DNA of 45,546 nucleotides from positions 1-45,546 of the forward strand of contig JAOFXR010000022.1 in the NCBI GenBank assembly GCA_028047635.1, in the 5' to 3' direction. Source of the DNA: Verrucomicrobiales bacterium (lineage in GTDB: Bacteria; Verrucomicrobiota; Verrucomicrobiia; Verrucomicrobiales; DEV007). This document shows positions 8,349-18,242 of the stretch, in pieces (the stretch's first letter is position 1; the number at the start of each line of letters is the position of its first letter). The notes under the pieces were generated by a model. It was given only the letters and a program-made list of their open reading frames with translations. It made no database searches and was not told the DNA's origin. A program made the translations under genes and the position numbers.

Positions 8349-8543
8349 TTCGCCTGTATCGGCGAAACCTCATTCTTACCCGGAAGCGATTTGTTTCTCT
8401 TCCGGGGCTCTCGGATTTTCCGTAAGGAATCTCCGTGCTCAAATTTATTCTTGAGCGGAGTGCGTGAATTGAGGCTTGCCTAGTTTCTTTTTTTGAACGA
8501 AAGATACGCCCATGCGGCTGGAGCTGTGCACAGTTCCAGCCGC
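8349..8543. repeat. Four successive inverted repeats upstream of thioredoxin
   Basis: Four hairpin-forming dyads lie in 195 bases between the proline-rich gene and trxA: TTCGCC/GGCGAA (8349-8366), CCCGGAAG/CTTCCGGG (8379-8406), CTCCG-T-GCTCAA/TTGAGCGGAG (8431-8460), and GCGGCTGGA-G-CTG/CAG-T-TCCAGCCGC (8514-8543). None is followed directly by a long T run, so they are not standard terminators. The last is the most stable and begins 60 bases upstream of the thioredoxin start. Confidence 0.55.
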
Positions 8544-8573
8544 GATTTCTTACCCCTTTACATTCCAAATCCC

Positions 8574-8903
8574 ATGGCACACGAATCCATAGTAAATCTC
8601 ACGAGTGAAAATTTTGAAGCTGAGGCCGAGCAGGCATCCGTTCCGGTGATTATCGACTTTTGGTCTGAGCATTGCGGTCCTTGTAAGATGCTTTCTCCTG
8701 TTCTGGATGAAGTTGCTGCTGAAATTGGTGAGACGGCTAAAGTCACCAAGGTTGATGTGATGGATCAAAGAGAGTTGGCGATGAAGTTCAATGTTCGTGC
8801 CGTGCCTACGCTTGTCTTCATGAAGGACGGCGAAATCAAGGAGACTAAAACAGGGATCATGATGAAGGATGCCATTATTGAGAAGCTGAATTCTTTCGCT
8901 TAA
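8574..8903 (+). CDS. trxA: Thioredoxin
   Basis: A 109-residue single-domain thioredoxin, the usual length. It reduces protein disulfides in the cytoplasm using electrons from thioredoxin reductase. The redox motif CGPC is at Cys34-Cys37, inside FWSEHCGPCK, and the cis-proline is in VRAVPTLVF. An oddity is His33 directly before the first Cys, where most thioredoxins have Trp (WCGPC). The start is ATG 8574; the frame continues upstream to an alternative codon at 8493, but that part covers the 8514-8543 hairpin and does not look like protein. No Shine-Dalgarno sequence is visible. Confidence 0.92.
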   Translation: MAHESIVNLTSENFEAEAEQASVPVIIDFWSEHCGPCKMLSPVLDEVAAEIGETAKVTKVDVMDQRELAMKFNVRAVPTLVFMKDGEIKETKTGIMMKDAIIEKLNSFA

Positions 8904-9002
8904 TTCGTTTGGGGCGGGCGGTGTAGTTCGTTTCTGTCTAGCTACCGATTTTATCAATTGAATTCGACTCAACAACTTTCGCGGAAAAGCGATCGAATTT
9001 CG

Positions 9003-9560
9003 ATGCCTCTGGTCCTTCTTCTGGTGGTAATCACGGTTTCCTATCGTGTTATCGCGTCTAATTTTGATTTTCTTGGAAATACCGCACCGCTCATGGCGAT
9101 TGCCTTTGGCGGTGCTTTGCTTCTCGGGGCGCGTTTTTGGTGGCTCCCGGTAGTTCTCTTAGTCACGAGCGATCTTATTTTGGGACTCGTGAACGGTGCC
9201 GGCGGCGTGGGTGGTTACACTTTGATGTCAGCACTTTTTTATCTGTCGGTTGCCTGGATTGGCGGGCGTGCAGGAAATCGGGGGCGTATTTGGCCAATGA
9301 TGTGGTGTGGCACTTTGTTGTGTGGCGTTCTTTTTTACGTCGTCGCAAACACCTACAGTTTTCTGGCTTGGCCGGGATACGAAAAGTCACTCGCAGGGTG
9401 GTGGCAGTCTCAAACGATCGGAAATCCGAATTTTGCGCCTCCTGCATGGGTTTTCCTGCGCAATGCGTTGGTCGCCGATTCAATTTGGTGTGCGCTTGCT
9501 GGCGTTCTTTTCTTTTGGTGTCCAAAGAAAGTCGCGTCTGAGTCGACGGCGATTAGGTGA
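9003..9560 (+). CDS. Integral membrane protein, DUF6580-like
   Basis: A 185-residue hydrophobic protein with about five membrane helices (roughly residues 2-19, 29-43, 45-60, 73-85, 103-118 and a last one near 160-175). The segment NTAPLMAIAFGGALLL resembles the DUF6580 family, whose members look like small-molecule uptake (ECF S-component-like) membrane proteins of unknown substrate. I chose ATG 9003; the frame is open to a TTG at 8958, which would add a short basic N-terminus and is also plausible. It lies between trxA and the M3 peptidase, with nothing linking it functionally to either. Confidence 0.65.
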   Translation: MPLVLLLVVITVSYRVIASNFDFLGNTAPLMAIAFGGALLLGARFWWLPVVLLVTSDLILGLVNGAGGVGGYTLMSALFYLSVAWIGGRAGNRGRIWPMMWCGTLLCGVLFYVVANTYSFLAWPGYEKSLAGWWQSQTIGNPNFAPPAWVFLRNALVADSIWCALAGVLFFWCPKKVASESTAIR

Positions 9561-9640
9561 TCTTTCCTCCGTATTTTCGAATCACGGGAGCCAAAGTAAA
9601 ATCTTTCGGCAAACGCTTTACGAAGCGATGAAGGCAATTA

Positions 9641-11761
9641 ATGTCCTTCATGTCTGATTCGACTCACCCTTTTCTACAAGACGAATTTCATATTCGTTGG
9701 TCCTCGCTTGTTCCCGAAGCGATCGTCGCTGATATTTCTTCAACACTGGGATCCGCTCAATCCAATATCGATGCGCTTTGTGAATCGAGTGAGGAAGCGC
9801 TGACTTTCGAGAACACGCTTCTTGCTTTGGAATCCGCGACGGAGGAATTATCCGGAGCGTGGGGAAAAGTGGGTCATCTCGATTCAGTTCGTAATAGTGA
9901 CGCGTTGCGTGAGGCTTACAATGAGATGTTGCCGAAGGTGACGCAGTTCTATTCGCGTATTTCTTTGAATGATGCGTTGTGGAAACGATTGAAAGCCTAC
10001 TCGGAATCGAAAGATGCGGCTACTTTGACGGGGGTGAAAAAGCGTTTCCTCGAAGAAACGATCAAGGATTTTGTCCGCAGCGGTGCGGATCTGCCCCCGG
10101 CGGAGAAAGATCGTCTTGAAAAAGTGCAGTCTGAGTTGGCTGAGGTGACGCAGAAGTTTTCTGAAAACGTCCTCGATTCGACGAATGCGTGGGAGCTGGT
10201 TCTCGAAGATGATTCGAGGCTGGCGGGACTTCCTGATACGGCGAAAGCTGTCTTGCAGTCTGAAGCTGCTTCGAAAGACCTGGGCACTGCAGAGAAGCCA
10301 GTGTATCGGATTACGCTCAAGGCTCCGGTTTACTTTCCTGTCTTGGAGTATGCGGAAGATGACGCGTTGCGTCGTGAAGTTTGGGAAGGGAGTGCCACAG
10401 TGGGGAGAGCGGGGGAGTGGGATAACACGACCCTGATTCAGCGGATTCTCAAATTAAGGCACGAGAAGGCAAATATTTTGGGTAAGGTCAATTTCGCCGA
10501 TCAAGTGCTCGAAGAAAGAATGGCCGGCGACGGTCAAACAGCGCTGTCTTTTGTCGAGGGCCTCGCTGCGAAGACAACCGGATTTTTCGAAAAGGAAATT
10601 GATGAGCTTGCGGCGTTTCGCAAGGAGCAGGAATCTGATTGGGAGGGCCCTTTTGAGCCGTGGGATGTCGCCTTTTGGTGTGAGAAGCTTCGGAAGGATC
10701 GCTATGATTTCGATGAAGAGGAGGTCCGTCCTTATTTTGCGATTGGCAATGTGATCGAGGGGATGTTCCGACTCACTGAGCAGATTTTCGGCTTTAAAAT
10801 CACCGAGCGTGATGCCGTGTTTGCTTCTCCTGGCAGCGTTCTTGAAAAAGACGGTGTGGAGGTGTGGCATCCTGAAGTGAAATTTTACGACCTTCACGAT
10901 GAAGAAAGCGGCGATCATCTTGGTTCGTTTTACGCCGATTGGCATCCTCGCGATGAAAAACGCGGGGGAGCGTGGATGAATTATCTGAAAACGGGGTTGC
11001 CATCAGTTGATGGTGGTAAAGGGCGCGCGCCTCACCTGGGATTGATTTGTGGAAATCTCACACCGTCTTCCAAGGATAAGCCTGCGCTTCTGACTCACAA
11101 TGAAGTGGAAACTGTTTTTCACGAGTTTGGCCATCTGCTTCACCACCTGTTGGGAGAGGTTGAAATCAAATCTTTCAACGGAGTTAACGTGGTCTGGGAT
11201 TTCGTTGAATTGCCTTCGCAGATTATGGAGAACTTCTGTTGGTCGCGTGTCAGCCTCGACTTTTTCGCGAAGCACTGGGAAACGGGGGAGCCAATTCCTG
11301 AGGCATTGTTCAGCAAAATGCTCGATGCGCGAAATTTCCAGTCAGCGATGACGATGATGCGTCAGGTTGCTTTCGGCAAAATGGACCTCGAACTTCATAT
11401 TAGTCATCACTCACAGGAGGAAGGGGATGACCTCGATGAACTGGTAAGAGTGATTTTGGATGGATGCACCATGCCTTTGGCAACTCAACCGCCGACGATG
11501 GCCCGACGTTTCACGCACTTGTTTGCCAGTGCGACAGGTTATGCGGCGGGCTATTATTCATATAAATGGGCTGAAGTTCTCGATGCAGATGCTTTTACGC
11601 GTTTTGCTGAAGACGGGGTGATTTCTCCCGAGGTCGGACGTGAGTTTCGAAGCAAGATTCTAAGCCGCGGGAATTCGAAAGAAGCGGGCGAGTTGTTCCG
11701 CGATTTCATGGGCCGCGATCCGGAACTGGATGCCCTCATGATGCGATCCGGTCTCGTCTGA
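9641..11761 (+). CDS. prlC: M3-family oligopeptidase (oligopeptidase A-like)
   Basis: A 706-residue cytoplasmic zinc metallopeptidase, similar in length to E. coli oligopeptidase A (about 680). The zinc motif HEFGH is at residues 494-498 (His494, Glu495, His498) and the third ligand Glu is expected in the following helix ([12 protein letters not shown]). The substrate-binding region with [14 protein letters not shown] near residue 625 is typical of the family. These enzymes degrade short peptides, including cleaved signal peptides. The start is ATG 9641, preceded by GAAGG at a spacing of 6; a second ATG at 9650 is possible. The following small phosphatase gene begins 4 bases after the stop. 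Confidence 0.92.
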   Translation: MSFMSDSTHPFLQDEFHIRWSSLVPEAIVADISSTLGSAQSNIDALCESSEEALTFENTLLALESATEELSGAWGKVGHLDSVRNSDALREAYNEMLPKVTQFYSRISLNDALWKRLKAYSESKDAATLTGVKKRFLEETIKDFVRSGADLPPAEKDRLEKVQSELAEVTQKFSENVLDSTNAWELVLEDDSRLAGLPDTAKAVLQSEAASKDLGTAEKPVYRITLKAPVYFPVLEYAEDDALRREVWEGSATVGRAGEWDNTTLIQRILKLRHEKANILGKVNFADQVLEERMAGDGQTALSFVEGLAAKTTGFFEKEIDELAAFRKEQESDWEGPFEPWDVAFWCEKLRKDRYDFDEEEVRPYFAIGNVIEGMFRLTEQIFGFKITERDAVFASPGSVLEKDGVEVWHPEVKFYDLHDEESGDHLGSFYADWHPRDEKRGGAWMNYLKTGLPSVDGGKGRAPHLGLICGNLTPSSKDKPALLTHNEVETVFHEFGHLLHHLLGEVEIKSFNGVNVVWDFVELPSQIMENFCWSRVSLDFFAKHWETGEPIPEALFSKMLDARNFQSAMTMMRQVAFGKMDLELHISHHSQEEGDDLDELVRVILDGCTMPLATQPPTMARRFTHLFASATGYAAGYYSYKWAEVLDADAFTRFAEDGVISPEVGREFRSKILSRGNSKEAGELFRDFMGRDPELDALMMRSGLV

Positions 11762-11765
11762 TTTG

Positions 11766-12107
11766 ATGGCTTCCCGTCCCCGTATCCTGTTTATCTGTAG
11801 CCGCAACCAGTGGCGCAGTCCAACGGCGGAGGCGGTTTACCGAAAAGATCCGCGACTTGAGGTTCGTTCAGCAGGAACGAGCGAAAAAAGTGCCCGTCGA
11901 CTCACTGCGCGAGACCTTGACTGGGCTGATGTGGTTCTCGTCATGGAGCCGAAACATGCCCGGCGCATTCGTCAGCAATCGAGAAAAACAACCTCGCTTC
12001 CTCCGATCTACTCGCTCGATATTCCCGATGAATATCAGCGAATGGACCCCGTTCTTGTTCAGCTTCTTCGCGCTGCGTCCGAGCCGTTTATTGAGGAGTT
12101 GCTCTAG
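11766..12107 (+). CDS. Small low-molecular-weight protein-tyrosine-phosphatase-like protein (COG4551)
   Basis: A 113-residue protein with the phosphatase P-loop at the N-terminus, C-x5-R-S (Cys11-SRNQW-Arg17-Ser18), and a downstream acidic loop DIPDEYQRMDP that would supply the general acid Asp. It is shorter than classical LMW-PTPs (about 150) but matches the length and wording of the COG4551 predicted tyrosine phosphatases. The substrate is unknown. ATG 11766 starts 4 bases after the M3 peptidase stop, so the pair is probably an operon. It ends 9 bases before the convergent pyrG gene, with no terminator visible between them. Confidence 0.8.
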   Translation: MASRPRILFICSRNQWRSPTAEAVYRKDPRLEVRSAGTSEKSARRLTARDLDWADVVLVMEPKHARRIRQQSRKTTSLPPIYSLDIPDEYQRMDPVLVQLLRAASEPFIEELL

Positions 12108-12116
12108 CTGCCGAAA

Positions 12117-13718
12117 TTAATCCCGGTTTGCAAGCGCAGCGGCTACGAACCCTTTGAAGAGAGGGTGAGGTGCCGTTGGTTTGCTGTGAAACTCGGGATG
12201 AAACTGCACTGCGATGAAAAATGGGTGATCAGCGATCTCTACGATTTCACCAAGTGTCCCATCCGGAGAGGTCCCCACCAGTCGCAGGCCAGCTGTTTCG
12301 AGCTGTTCACGGTAGCTCTGGTTGAACTCGTAGCGATGACGATGACGTTCGTTCACCGTCAGGCTGCCGTAGAGTTTCGATGAGAGGCTATCTGACTCAA
12401 GGGCAGTTTCCCAGGTTCCAAGGCGCATGCTGCCCCCTTTGTTTTCGACATCTTTTTGTTCCTCTAGCAGGCAAATGACAGGGTGTGGGGTTTCGCTGTT
12501 AAACTCGGTGCTGTGAGCGTTTTCCAATCCGCAAGCGTTGCGTGCGAACTCAATCGTCGCGATCTGCATGCCGAGACAGATTCCGAAGTAGGGTATCTTG
12601 TTTTCTCTGGCGTATTGCGCCGCACTGATTTTACCTTCGATTCCGCGGTCGCCGAAGCCCCCGGGGATTAGAATCGCGGAAACTCCTTCAAGAACTTTTT
12701 GAGCGCCCTCTTCTTCAATGAGGCTGGAATCGATTCGCACAACTTCAACATGGGTGTCGTTGGCTGCGCCTGCATGAGTGAGTGACTCGTAAATCGATTT
12801 GTAGGCGTCTTGAAGCTCGATGTATTTCCCTACCACTCCAATTTTCACATTGTGAGTCGGATTGACGATACGATCGACCATGTTCCGCCACTCAATGAGA
12901 TTAGGCTCTTCGGTTTCGAGTCCAAGCTTGCTGCAAATAATGCTGTCGAGATGCTGGTCGTAAAGCTTCAGTGGGGCCTCATAGATCGTTTCTTTAAGAT
13001 CGAGGAAGGGGACCACCGCGTCAGCTCGAATATTACAGAACATTGAGATTTTCTGCTTCAGGTCGGTATCGACGGGATATTCAGAGCGGCAGACGATTAC
13101 GTCGGGGGCAATTCCGATTTCTCTGAGCTTAGCAACACTTTGCTGGGTTGGCTTTGTTTTGAGCTCCTCTGCCGCCTTAATATAAGGAATTAGGGTTGCG
13201 TGTACGAATGCTACATTTTCATGACCTACTTCATCGTTGAACTGACGGAGCGCTTCGAGAAACGGCAGTCCCTCAATATCACCAGTGGTTCCGCCGAGTT
13301 CGGTGATTATGATGTCTGCTTCGGTGGAATTCGTCACATCATAGAGCCGGCGTTTGATTTCGTCAGTGACGTGAGGAATTACCTGGACGGTGGCCCCGAG
13401 ATAGTCACCTTTGCGTTCTTTCTTAATCACGTTTTCGTAAACTTGACCGCTCGTGAGGTTATTCAGCTTGGAAAGCCGACCGCTCGTAAAACGTTCGTAA
13501 TGGCCCAGATCGAGGTCGGTTTCCGCTCCATCGTCTAACACGTACACTTCGCCGTGTTGAAAGGGGCTCATCGTTCCCGGATCTACGTTGAGATACGGAT
13601 CAAATTTTTGCATGAGGACTTTCAGACCTCGGTGCTCGAGAAGAGTGCCCAGGGCAGCTGCGGCAAGGCCTTTTCCGAGGGAGCTCACCACTCCGCCTGT
13701 AACAAAGATATACTTCAT
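12117..13718 (-). CDS. pyrG: CTP synthase
   Basis: A 533-residue enzyme making CTP from UTP, ATP and glutamine. The N-terminal synthetase domain starts with [13 protein letters not shown] (ATP/UTP P-loop) and carries [13 protein letters not shown]. The C-terminal class I glutamine amidotransferase domain has the oxyanion segment [10 protein letters not shown], the nucleophile Cys in GICLGMQ and the catalytic His-Glu in QFHPEF. All key residues are present and the length is typical. Its ATG overlaps the kdsB stop by four bases (ATGA), so the two are translationally coupled. KdsB uses CTP, so the pairing makes metabolic sense. Confidence 0.97.
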   Translation of the reverse strand: MKYIFVTGGVVSSLGKGLAAAALGTLLEHRGLKVLMQKFDPYLNVDPGTMSPFQHGEVYVLDDGAETDLDLGHYERFTSGRLSKLNNLTSGQVYENVIKKERKGDYLGATVQVIPHVTDEIKRRLYDVTNSTEADIIITELGGTTGDIEGLPFLEALRQFNDEVGHENVAFVHATLIPYIKAAEELKTKPTQQSVAKLREIGIAPDVIVCRSEYPVDTDLKQKISMFCNIRADAVVPFLDLKETIYEAPLKLYDQHLDSIICSKLGLETEEPNLIEWRNMVDRIVNPTHNVKIGVVGKYIELQDAYKSIYESLTHAGAANDTHVEVVRIDSSLIEEEGAQKVLEGVSAILIPGGFGDRGIEGKISAAQYARENKIPYFGICLGMQIATIEFARNACGLENAHSTEFNSETPHPVICLLEEQKDVENKGGSMRLGTWETALESDSLSSKLYGSLTVNERHRHRYEFNQSYREQLETAGLRLVGTSPDGTLGEIVEIADHPFFIAVQFHPEFHSKPTAPHPLFKGFVAAALANRD

Positions 13719-14461
13719 GAACTCAGTTGTTCGTTGAGTATCGCTGCCTGCTCGGGTGTGTCAACGCCGGGCGAATCATCATTGGTAAAAACCACACGAA
13801 TTCGGGCCCCGTTTTCGAGGGCTCGCAGCTGTTCGAGGCCTTCGGCTTGTTCAAGCAGCGAAGGGGGCCATTCGACAAAGGAGAACAGAAAGTCCCGTTT
13901 GAACCCGTAGATCCCTTTGTGGCGGTAGTAGATAAGTCCTTCGGGAGCGTTTCTAGGATGGGGAATCTGACTGCGTGAGAAATAGAGAGCTTCTCCCCGG
14001 GCGCCCACCGTTACTTTGACGACGTTGGGATCTTCGAGGAGCGGGTCACCTGGTTGCAGGGGATTCGCGGCGGTGACCATGGGGAGGTCTGGATCTGCTT
14101 TGAGGTCTTTCGCAAGTTGGTCAATTAGTGTGGCATCGATGAGTGGCTCATCGCCTTGTATATTGATGATGTGGGTTGCTCCGGGGAATGCTTCTGCGAC
14201 TTCTGCCGCACGATCGGTTCCGCTGGGGTGATCGTCGCGGGTCATCGTGACATCGCCTCCAAATTCTTTCACGGCCTCTGCGATTCGGTCATCGTCTGTG
14301 GCGACGGTGAGTTCATCGAGGTGTCCGCATTTCGAGCACTGATCCCAGACATGCTGAATGAGGGGCTTTCCTGCGATAAGGTGAAGTGGTTTTCCCGGGA
14401 AGCGGGTAGACCCCCATCGCGCCGGGATCACCCCGAGGACTCGTAAAGATTTAGTCGACAT
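13715..14461 (-). CDS. kdsB: 3-deoxy-manno-octulosonate cytidylyltransferase
   Basis: A 248-residue cytoplasmic enzyme that activates Kdo with CTP to CMP-Kdo for the inner core of lipopolysaccharide. The N-terminal nucleotide-binding signature [17 protein letters not shown], the segment [11 protein letters not shown] and the metal-site motif [10 protein letters not shown] are all present. The length is normal for KdsB (about 250). The start is ATG 14461; a TTG seven codons upstream is less likely. Presence of kdsB argues for a Gram-negative LPS-bearing envelope. The first gene of a pair with pyrG. Confidence 0.95.
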   Translation of the reverse strand: MSTKSLRVLGVIPARWGSTRFPGKPLHLIAGKPLIQHVWDQCSKCGHLDELTVATDDDRIAEAVKEFGGDVTMTRDDHPSGTDRAAEVAEAFPGATHIINIQGDEPLIDATLIDQLAKDLKADPDLPMVTAANPLQPGDPLLEDPNVVKVTVGARGEALYFSRSQIPHPRNAPEGLIYYRHKGIYGFKRDFLFSFVEWPPSLLEQAEGLEQLRALENGARIRVVFTNDDSPGVDTPEQAAILNEQLSS

Positions 14462-14546
14462 AATAGTCTTACGAAGTCTCAATCCGGCGCTTTAAGCAAG
14501 AGAATGATTGTTCTTTTGGAAGCAATCACTTCAAGGTAGTTTCAGC

Positions 14547-15509
14547 CTATTGCTTCGAGGCTTCAGCCGCCTCGCGAAGCGATTCGACGTGATAGTCAAA
14601 CCAGATGGGCTCGAGGCGCTGGATCATTTCAGTTCGTTTGTGGGCGAGGCCTTCCAACTCGATATAAGTGTGGTCGATACCGTGTTCTACGAGATGGTCG
14701 TGGAAATTACGAATCGTCGGCAGGTGGCCTCCGTCTTTGGTGCCACAGGCGATTTGAATACGAAGACCGTTTTTGATCTTCTTCAGATTCTTCTCCAGGA
14801 GAACGAAGGCGTCGTTGCTTTCGTAGTTAGCGCGGTCAGGCCCTAGAAATCCCCCAAGGACCTCGTTCCAATCGGCTGCGTCATCAAAGTTCTGCAAAGT
14901 CGCAGGGACGTTGCCTGCCTGACAGAAAAGGGAGCAGAACATGTCTGGATACTTCATCGCTAGGCGAAGTGAACCTCGTCCACCCATTGAGAACCCCTCG
15001 ATGCAGCGGCCTGCTCCCGACGCAATGGTGCGGAACTCCGCGTCAATATGAGGGATGAACTCAGTCATGAATATCGTTTCGATAGGGAATTTTCCATCGT
15101 GCGAGTCTTTGTAAAAGGTGCTCGTCCCGCCGTTGGGGAGTGCCATGATCATGGGAGGCCATTTTCCGGAGAGAATGCCTTCGTGGAGGACGGTGACATC
15201 TTCAAAGCTGTGAAATTCATTCCCACCGTTTCCATGGAGGTTGTAAATCACGGGATACCTACGGTCGGTATTTTCTTCATAGCCGGGAGGTAGATAGAGG
15301 CAATATCCGACGTAAGTGTTGGCTGCCTCAGAATGAAAGGTGCGATGGGTGGTGTTCGGAGGGAGTGTTTTCTTTTCTGGCAGTTCGTTCAACCAAGTGA
15401 TTGAGGCCGGATGAGGCTCCCTCGCCGGCTTCTTTTTCGGTGTGTTTTCCTGAGCGAACCCGCTGACTGCGGTTGCGAGGATGATGAGTGCTGAGGTGAA
15501 CTTTAGCAT
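14547..15509 (-). CDS. Secreted esterase (esterase D / feruloyl-esterase-like alpha/beta hydrolase)
   Basis: A 320-residue exported alpha/beta hydrolase. Residues 1-19 are a signal peptide ending in SGFAQ, followed by a Lys/Pro-rich linker. The oxyanion-hole region is YNLHGNGGNE and the nucleophile elbow is GFSMGGRGS; the likely catalytic His is in LEGLAHKRTE near the C-terminus. This pattern fits the putative esterase family (PF00756) that contains feruloyl and acetyl-xylan esterases and S-formylglutathione hydrolase; secretion suggests a polysaccharide-linked substrate. The start is ATG 15509. A divergent start at 15626 leaves a 116-base shared promoter region. Confidence 0.82.
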   Translation of the reverse strand: MLKFTSALIILATAVSGFAQENTPKKKPAREPHPASITWLNELPEKKTLPPNTTHRTFHSEAANTYVGYCLYLPPGYEENTDRRYPVIYNLHGNGGNEFHSFEDVTVLHEGILSGKWPPMIMALPNGGTSTFYKDSHDGKFPIETIFMTEFIPHIDAEFRTIASGAGRCIEGFSMGGRGSLRLAMKYPDMFCSLFCQAGNVPATLQNFDDAADWNEVLGGFLGPDRANYESNDAFVLLEKNLKKIKNGLRIQIACGTKDGGHLPTIRNFHDHLVEHGIDHTYIELEGLAHKRTEMIQRLEPIWFDYHVESLREAAEASKQ

Positions 15510-15625
15510 GTCGCGAACATTGCCGTTTTCTGGTGAGGGTTCCGAGCTTTTTTCACGTGAATTGCGGCAGTACGGCACAGAATCGTCCGCTCGACAAACG
15601 CCGTGCGGACTAATACTCTGAATTC

Positions 15626-16936
15626 ATGAGCTGTTGGAGTATGATGAAAAATACGGCAGCCGCTGTCATTGTAATGGTTGCTTGCGTGTGTGCTACGGCT
15701 GCAGGATCGGAGGGCGAATTCGAGACACGTGTCTTCGACTTGTCCGAGCATTTCTATGCTCTCGGATTGGATGAGTATCTTCCCGCTCAGGCTCTGCTCG
15801 AAAAAGAGGGCGTTGTTTTTCCCAAAGGGGCTTCGGCTCGTTTTATTGAAGGCAAAAACCATTTGGAAGTAGTCAATCGAGAAGCGGAACTTCAGATCGT
15901 CCGGTTGATTCTTGATTTATGGGGTGATGTGGAGCACCGGAGATTCGAAGCGGAGAGGAGCAGGATAGAGAGAAAGTGTCGGGAAATTATCATTCCTTCC
16001 ATCGAATTTCGGGATCTGCCGTTGGGAGCTGCGTTGGCTTCTTTGGAGAAGGTGAGCGTCGATTTTGACGCTGACACGGATGCTGAAGGCGAGCGGGGAG
16101 TTCGAATTTTCGCTGCTCCGGTTAAGGACGAGGATTTTTTGGCGAGTCAATCGCCTACTCCCATTACCTTGCGACTGCGCAATGTTCCGTTAATGGAGGC
16201 GCTTCGTTATACCGTAGGGTTGGCGACGTTGCAATTTGAGATAACAAAAGATGGGGTGGCTATCGTGCCATTTAACCCTGTATTCGATTCGGTATTATCC
16301 CGGTCATATACTGTCCCGCCCGATTTCGTGGAGCTTTTAACTGTTTATGTGAAAGAGCATCCGTCTCCTTTTTGCCATTCCGGGTTCCCGAAGTTTGAAG
16401 AATTTGAGGAGGGGGATTCGGGGAGTGTTAGGATTCAAGTGCTCATGGAGCGGCATGGGATACCGTTTTTAGAGGGAACACCTCCTACTCGATTGACTGA
16501 CCGCGGAATACTTCTCGTAAGAAATGAGTTCTCTCAGTTCAAAGCAACGGAAGTGCTTATGGATCGAGTTCTGGGCACCGCTTCGCCTGATTGGATAGCG
16601 AAGCAAAAGGCGAAAAGTCAGTCCAAATTAGATTCGATCCAAATTCCCGGCGTGTCTTTTGAAGCGATATATCTCTCCGATTTAGTCCATCACCTCGAAG
16701 CAGAATCGTGGGTGTTTGATACGGATTCAACGATCTGGAATCGAGGGCTCCTGATTCAGCTTCTGCCAACGAAAGGGCCGGGCTATGACCCTTTTTCTTA
16801 CGATGAACCGTGGAACCGAAAGCTAACGATTGAGATGAGAGACAGCTCTATCGGAAGGGTTTTGGGGAGGATTTGTGAGGAGACGGGCTGGTCGCTCAGT
16901 TTTTCTCCACGAGGAGTTATTCTCACTCAGGGGTAG
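15626..16936 (+). CDS. Exported protein with two STN-like (secretin/TonB short N-terminal) domains
   Basis: A 436-residue protein with a signal peptide (about residues 1-27, ending AAGSE). Two segments have the STN layout beta-helix-beta: about 120-225 (IEFRDLPLGAALASLEKVS, then ITLRLRNVPLMEALRYTV) and about 340-436 (IPGVSFEAIYLSDLVHHLE, then LTIEMRDSSIGRVLGRICEE). STN domains are found in secretins, TonB receptors and many verrucomicrobial envelope proteins; the family role is protein interaction, but the function of this protein is unknown. Starts at 15626, 15641 and 15644 are all possible; a GGAG just before 15641 may favour 15644. Confidence 0.65.
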   Translation: MSCWSMMKNTAAAVIVMVACVCATAAGSEGEFETRVFDLSEHFYALGLDEYLPAQALLEKEGVVFPKGASARFIEGKNHLEVVNREAELQIVRLILDLWGDVEHRRFEAERSRIERKCREIIIPSIEFRDLPLGAALASLEKVSVDFDADTDAEGERGVRIFAAPVKDEDFLASQSPTPITLRLRNVPLMEALRYTVGLATLQFEITKDGVAIVPFNPVFDSVLSRSYTVPPDFVELLTVYVKEHPSPFCHSGFPKFEEFEEGDSGSVRIQVLMERHGIPFLEGTPPTRLTDRGILLVRNEFSQFKATEVLMDRVLGTASPDWIAKQKAKSQSKLDSIQIPGVSFEAIYLSDLVHHLEAESWVFDTDSTIWNRGLLIQLLPTKGPGYDPFSYDEPWNRKLTIEMRDSSIGRVLGRICEETGWSLSFSPRGVILTQG

Positions 16937-16954
16937 AATTGGGGGCTGGTGGCG

Positions 16955-17341
16955 TCACCAGTTAAAAATGGCCTTACGGATCGCAATACCGGCGATCCAT
17001 GCTCCCGATCCGAGGAAGGGCGCAACCAGCGTTAGCACGAGTCGTTGCCAGAGGTCGGGTTCGTAGAGAAAATTACTGATGATCCAGACAGCGATCGCGC
17101 AAAGTGAATAAATTCCGATGAAGTTTTTTGGGTTGTTCTCTACTAACGGGAGTATCAGGCCACCCAAGGCGAGGACGGCTACAGAGAGGGAGGTTCCTTT
17201 CCACCATTCCATGTCGAGGGAGTAGCGCCCGATTCCCCAGAGCAGCAGTTGAATGGTCGGAATGAGAATAAGAAATGCGATGTAGACAGCCGGATCCCTG
17301 GGAAGGATGAGCGATAGCGAGGGGGCGTATTCGGTGATCAT
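16955..17341 (-). CDS. Small integral membrane protein, unknown function
   Basis: A 128-residue very hydrophobic protein with four predicted membrane helices at about residues 18-37, 50-66, 73-92 and 102-122. I do not recognise the family. It converges on the preceding STN-domain gene, with 18 bases between stops; a small GC-rich hairpin (CTGGTG-GCGT-CACCAG, 16946-16961) at the junction may help end transcription. The start is ATG 17341, facing away from thrH, which starts at 17452. Confidence 0.65.
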   Translation of the reverse strand: MITEYAPSLSLILPRDPAVYIAFLILIPTIQLLLWGIGRYSLDMEWWKGTSLSVAVLALGGLILPLVENNPKNFIGIYSLCAIAVWIISNFLYEPDLWQRLVLTLVAPFLGSGAWIAGIAIRKAIFNW

Positions 17342-17451
17342 GCCTCAGAAGACAGAGTTTTGAGGCGATTGCCAAATAGAAATTGCTGTCGAATCCGATT
17401 GAAATATCAACTGGATTGGCTGAATCGTGGATAGTATTTTATCAAACTATT

Positions 17452-18066
17452 ATGTCTCTCATAGCCTGTCTTGACCTCGAAGGAGTCCTTATTCCTGAAA
17501 TCTGGATTAACGTCGCGGAACGCACTGGAATTGACGCGCTGCTGGCAACGACTCGCGATATCCCAGACTACGATGTGTTGATGAAGCAGCGCCTCCGAAT
17601 CTGCGAGGAGAACGGCCTTACTATCACGGATATTCAGGAAGTGATCGACAGTCTTGGGCCTCTTGACGGGGCTAAAGATTTTCTCGATTGGCTTAAGTCG
17701 GAATTTCAGGTGGTGATTCTTTCCGATACTTTTTACGAGTTCGCTCACCCGTTGATGCGTCAGCTTGATTTTCCTACTTTGTTTTGCCATAAGCTGGGGA
17801 TTGATGAGTCCGGGAAAATTACCGACTACCATCTGCGGATGCCTGATCAAAAGCGGGAAGCAGTGAAGCGATTTCACGAGCTGCAGTTTAAAGTGATCGC
17901 AACTGGTGACTCGTATAATGATACCACCATGTTAGGTGAAGCTGATCGCGGGATTCTATTTAGTCCTCCCCAAAATGTGATCGACGAATTCCCGCAATTC
18001 CCTGTCACCACTGATTATGACGCGTTGAGGTCTGCCTTTCGCTTGGCCCGGAAAGAAATTGGCTGA
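17452..18066 (+). CDS. thrH: ThrH-type phosphoserine phosphatase / homoserine phosphotransferase
   Basis: A 204-residue HAD-superfamily enzyme. The N-terminal motif I is CLDLEGVLIPEIW, the ThrH variant in which the second Asp of DxD is Glu; motif II is LSDTFYEF and motif III/IV is TGDSYNDTTML. ThrH of Pseudomonas (about 205 residues) dephosphorylates phosphoserine and can transfer the phosphate to homoserine, linking serine and threonine synthesis. The start is ATG 17452; upstream codons of the frame are not protein-like. It is not in an obvious operon. Confidence 0.9.
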   Translation: MSLIACLDLEGVLIPEIWINVAERTGIDALLATTRDIPDYDVLMKQRLRICEENGLTITDIQEVIDSLGPLDGAKDFLDWLKSEFQVVILSDTFYEFAHPLMRQLDFPTLFCHKLGIDESGKITDYHLRMPDQKREAVKRFHELQFKVIATGDSYNDTTMLGEADRGILFSPPQNVIDEFPQFPVTTDYDALRSAFRLARKEIG

Positions 18067-18242
18067 GCCGCTACTTGCGTGCTTCAGCGCTTGGCAGTTT
18101 CGGCCTTTGAACTAGGCATTGGTCTGATGGGGTATTAGACTGGCGTATTTCGGTAGGTATCTCGATTGTTTAATTGATTCAAAGTGGATAGTTGTGCTCA
18201 ATAGGATATCCTAACATATCCTTTTATTGCCCGGCTAATTCC

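Noticed and set aside
8493..8573. N-terminal extension of thioredoxin
   Set aside because: The stretch overlaps a strong dyad, has no start codon of quality, and thioredoxins normally begin near 8574.
18205..18226. GGATATCC-type short palindrome upstream of the LuxR-like gene as an autoregulatory site
   Set aside because: The dyad is too short and imperfect to separate from chance in AT-rich DNA.
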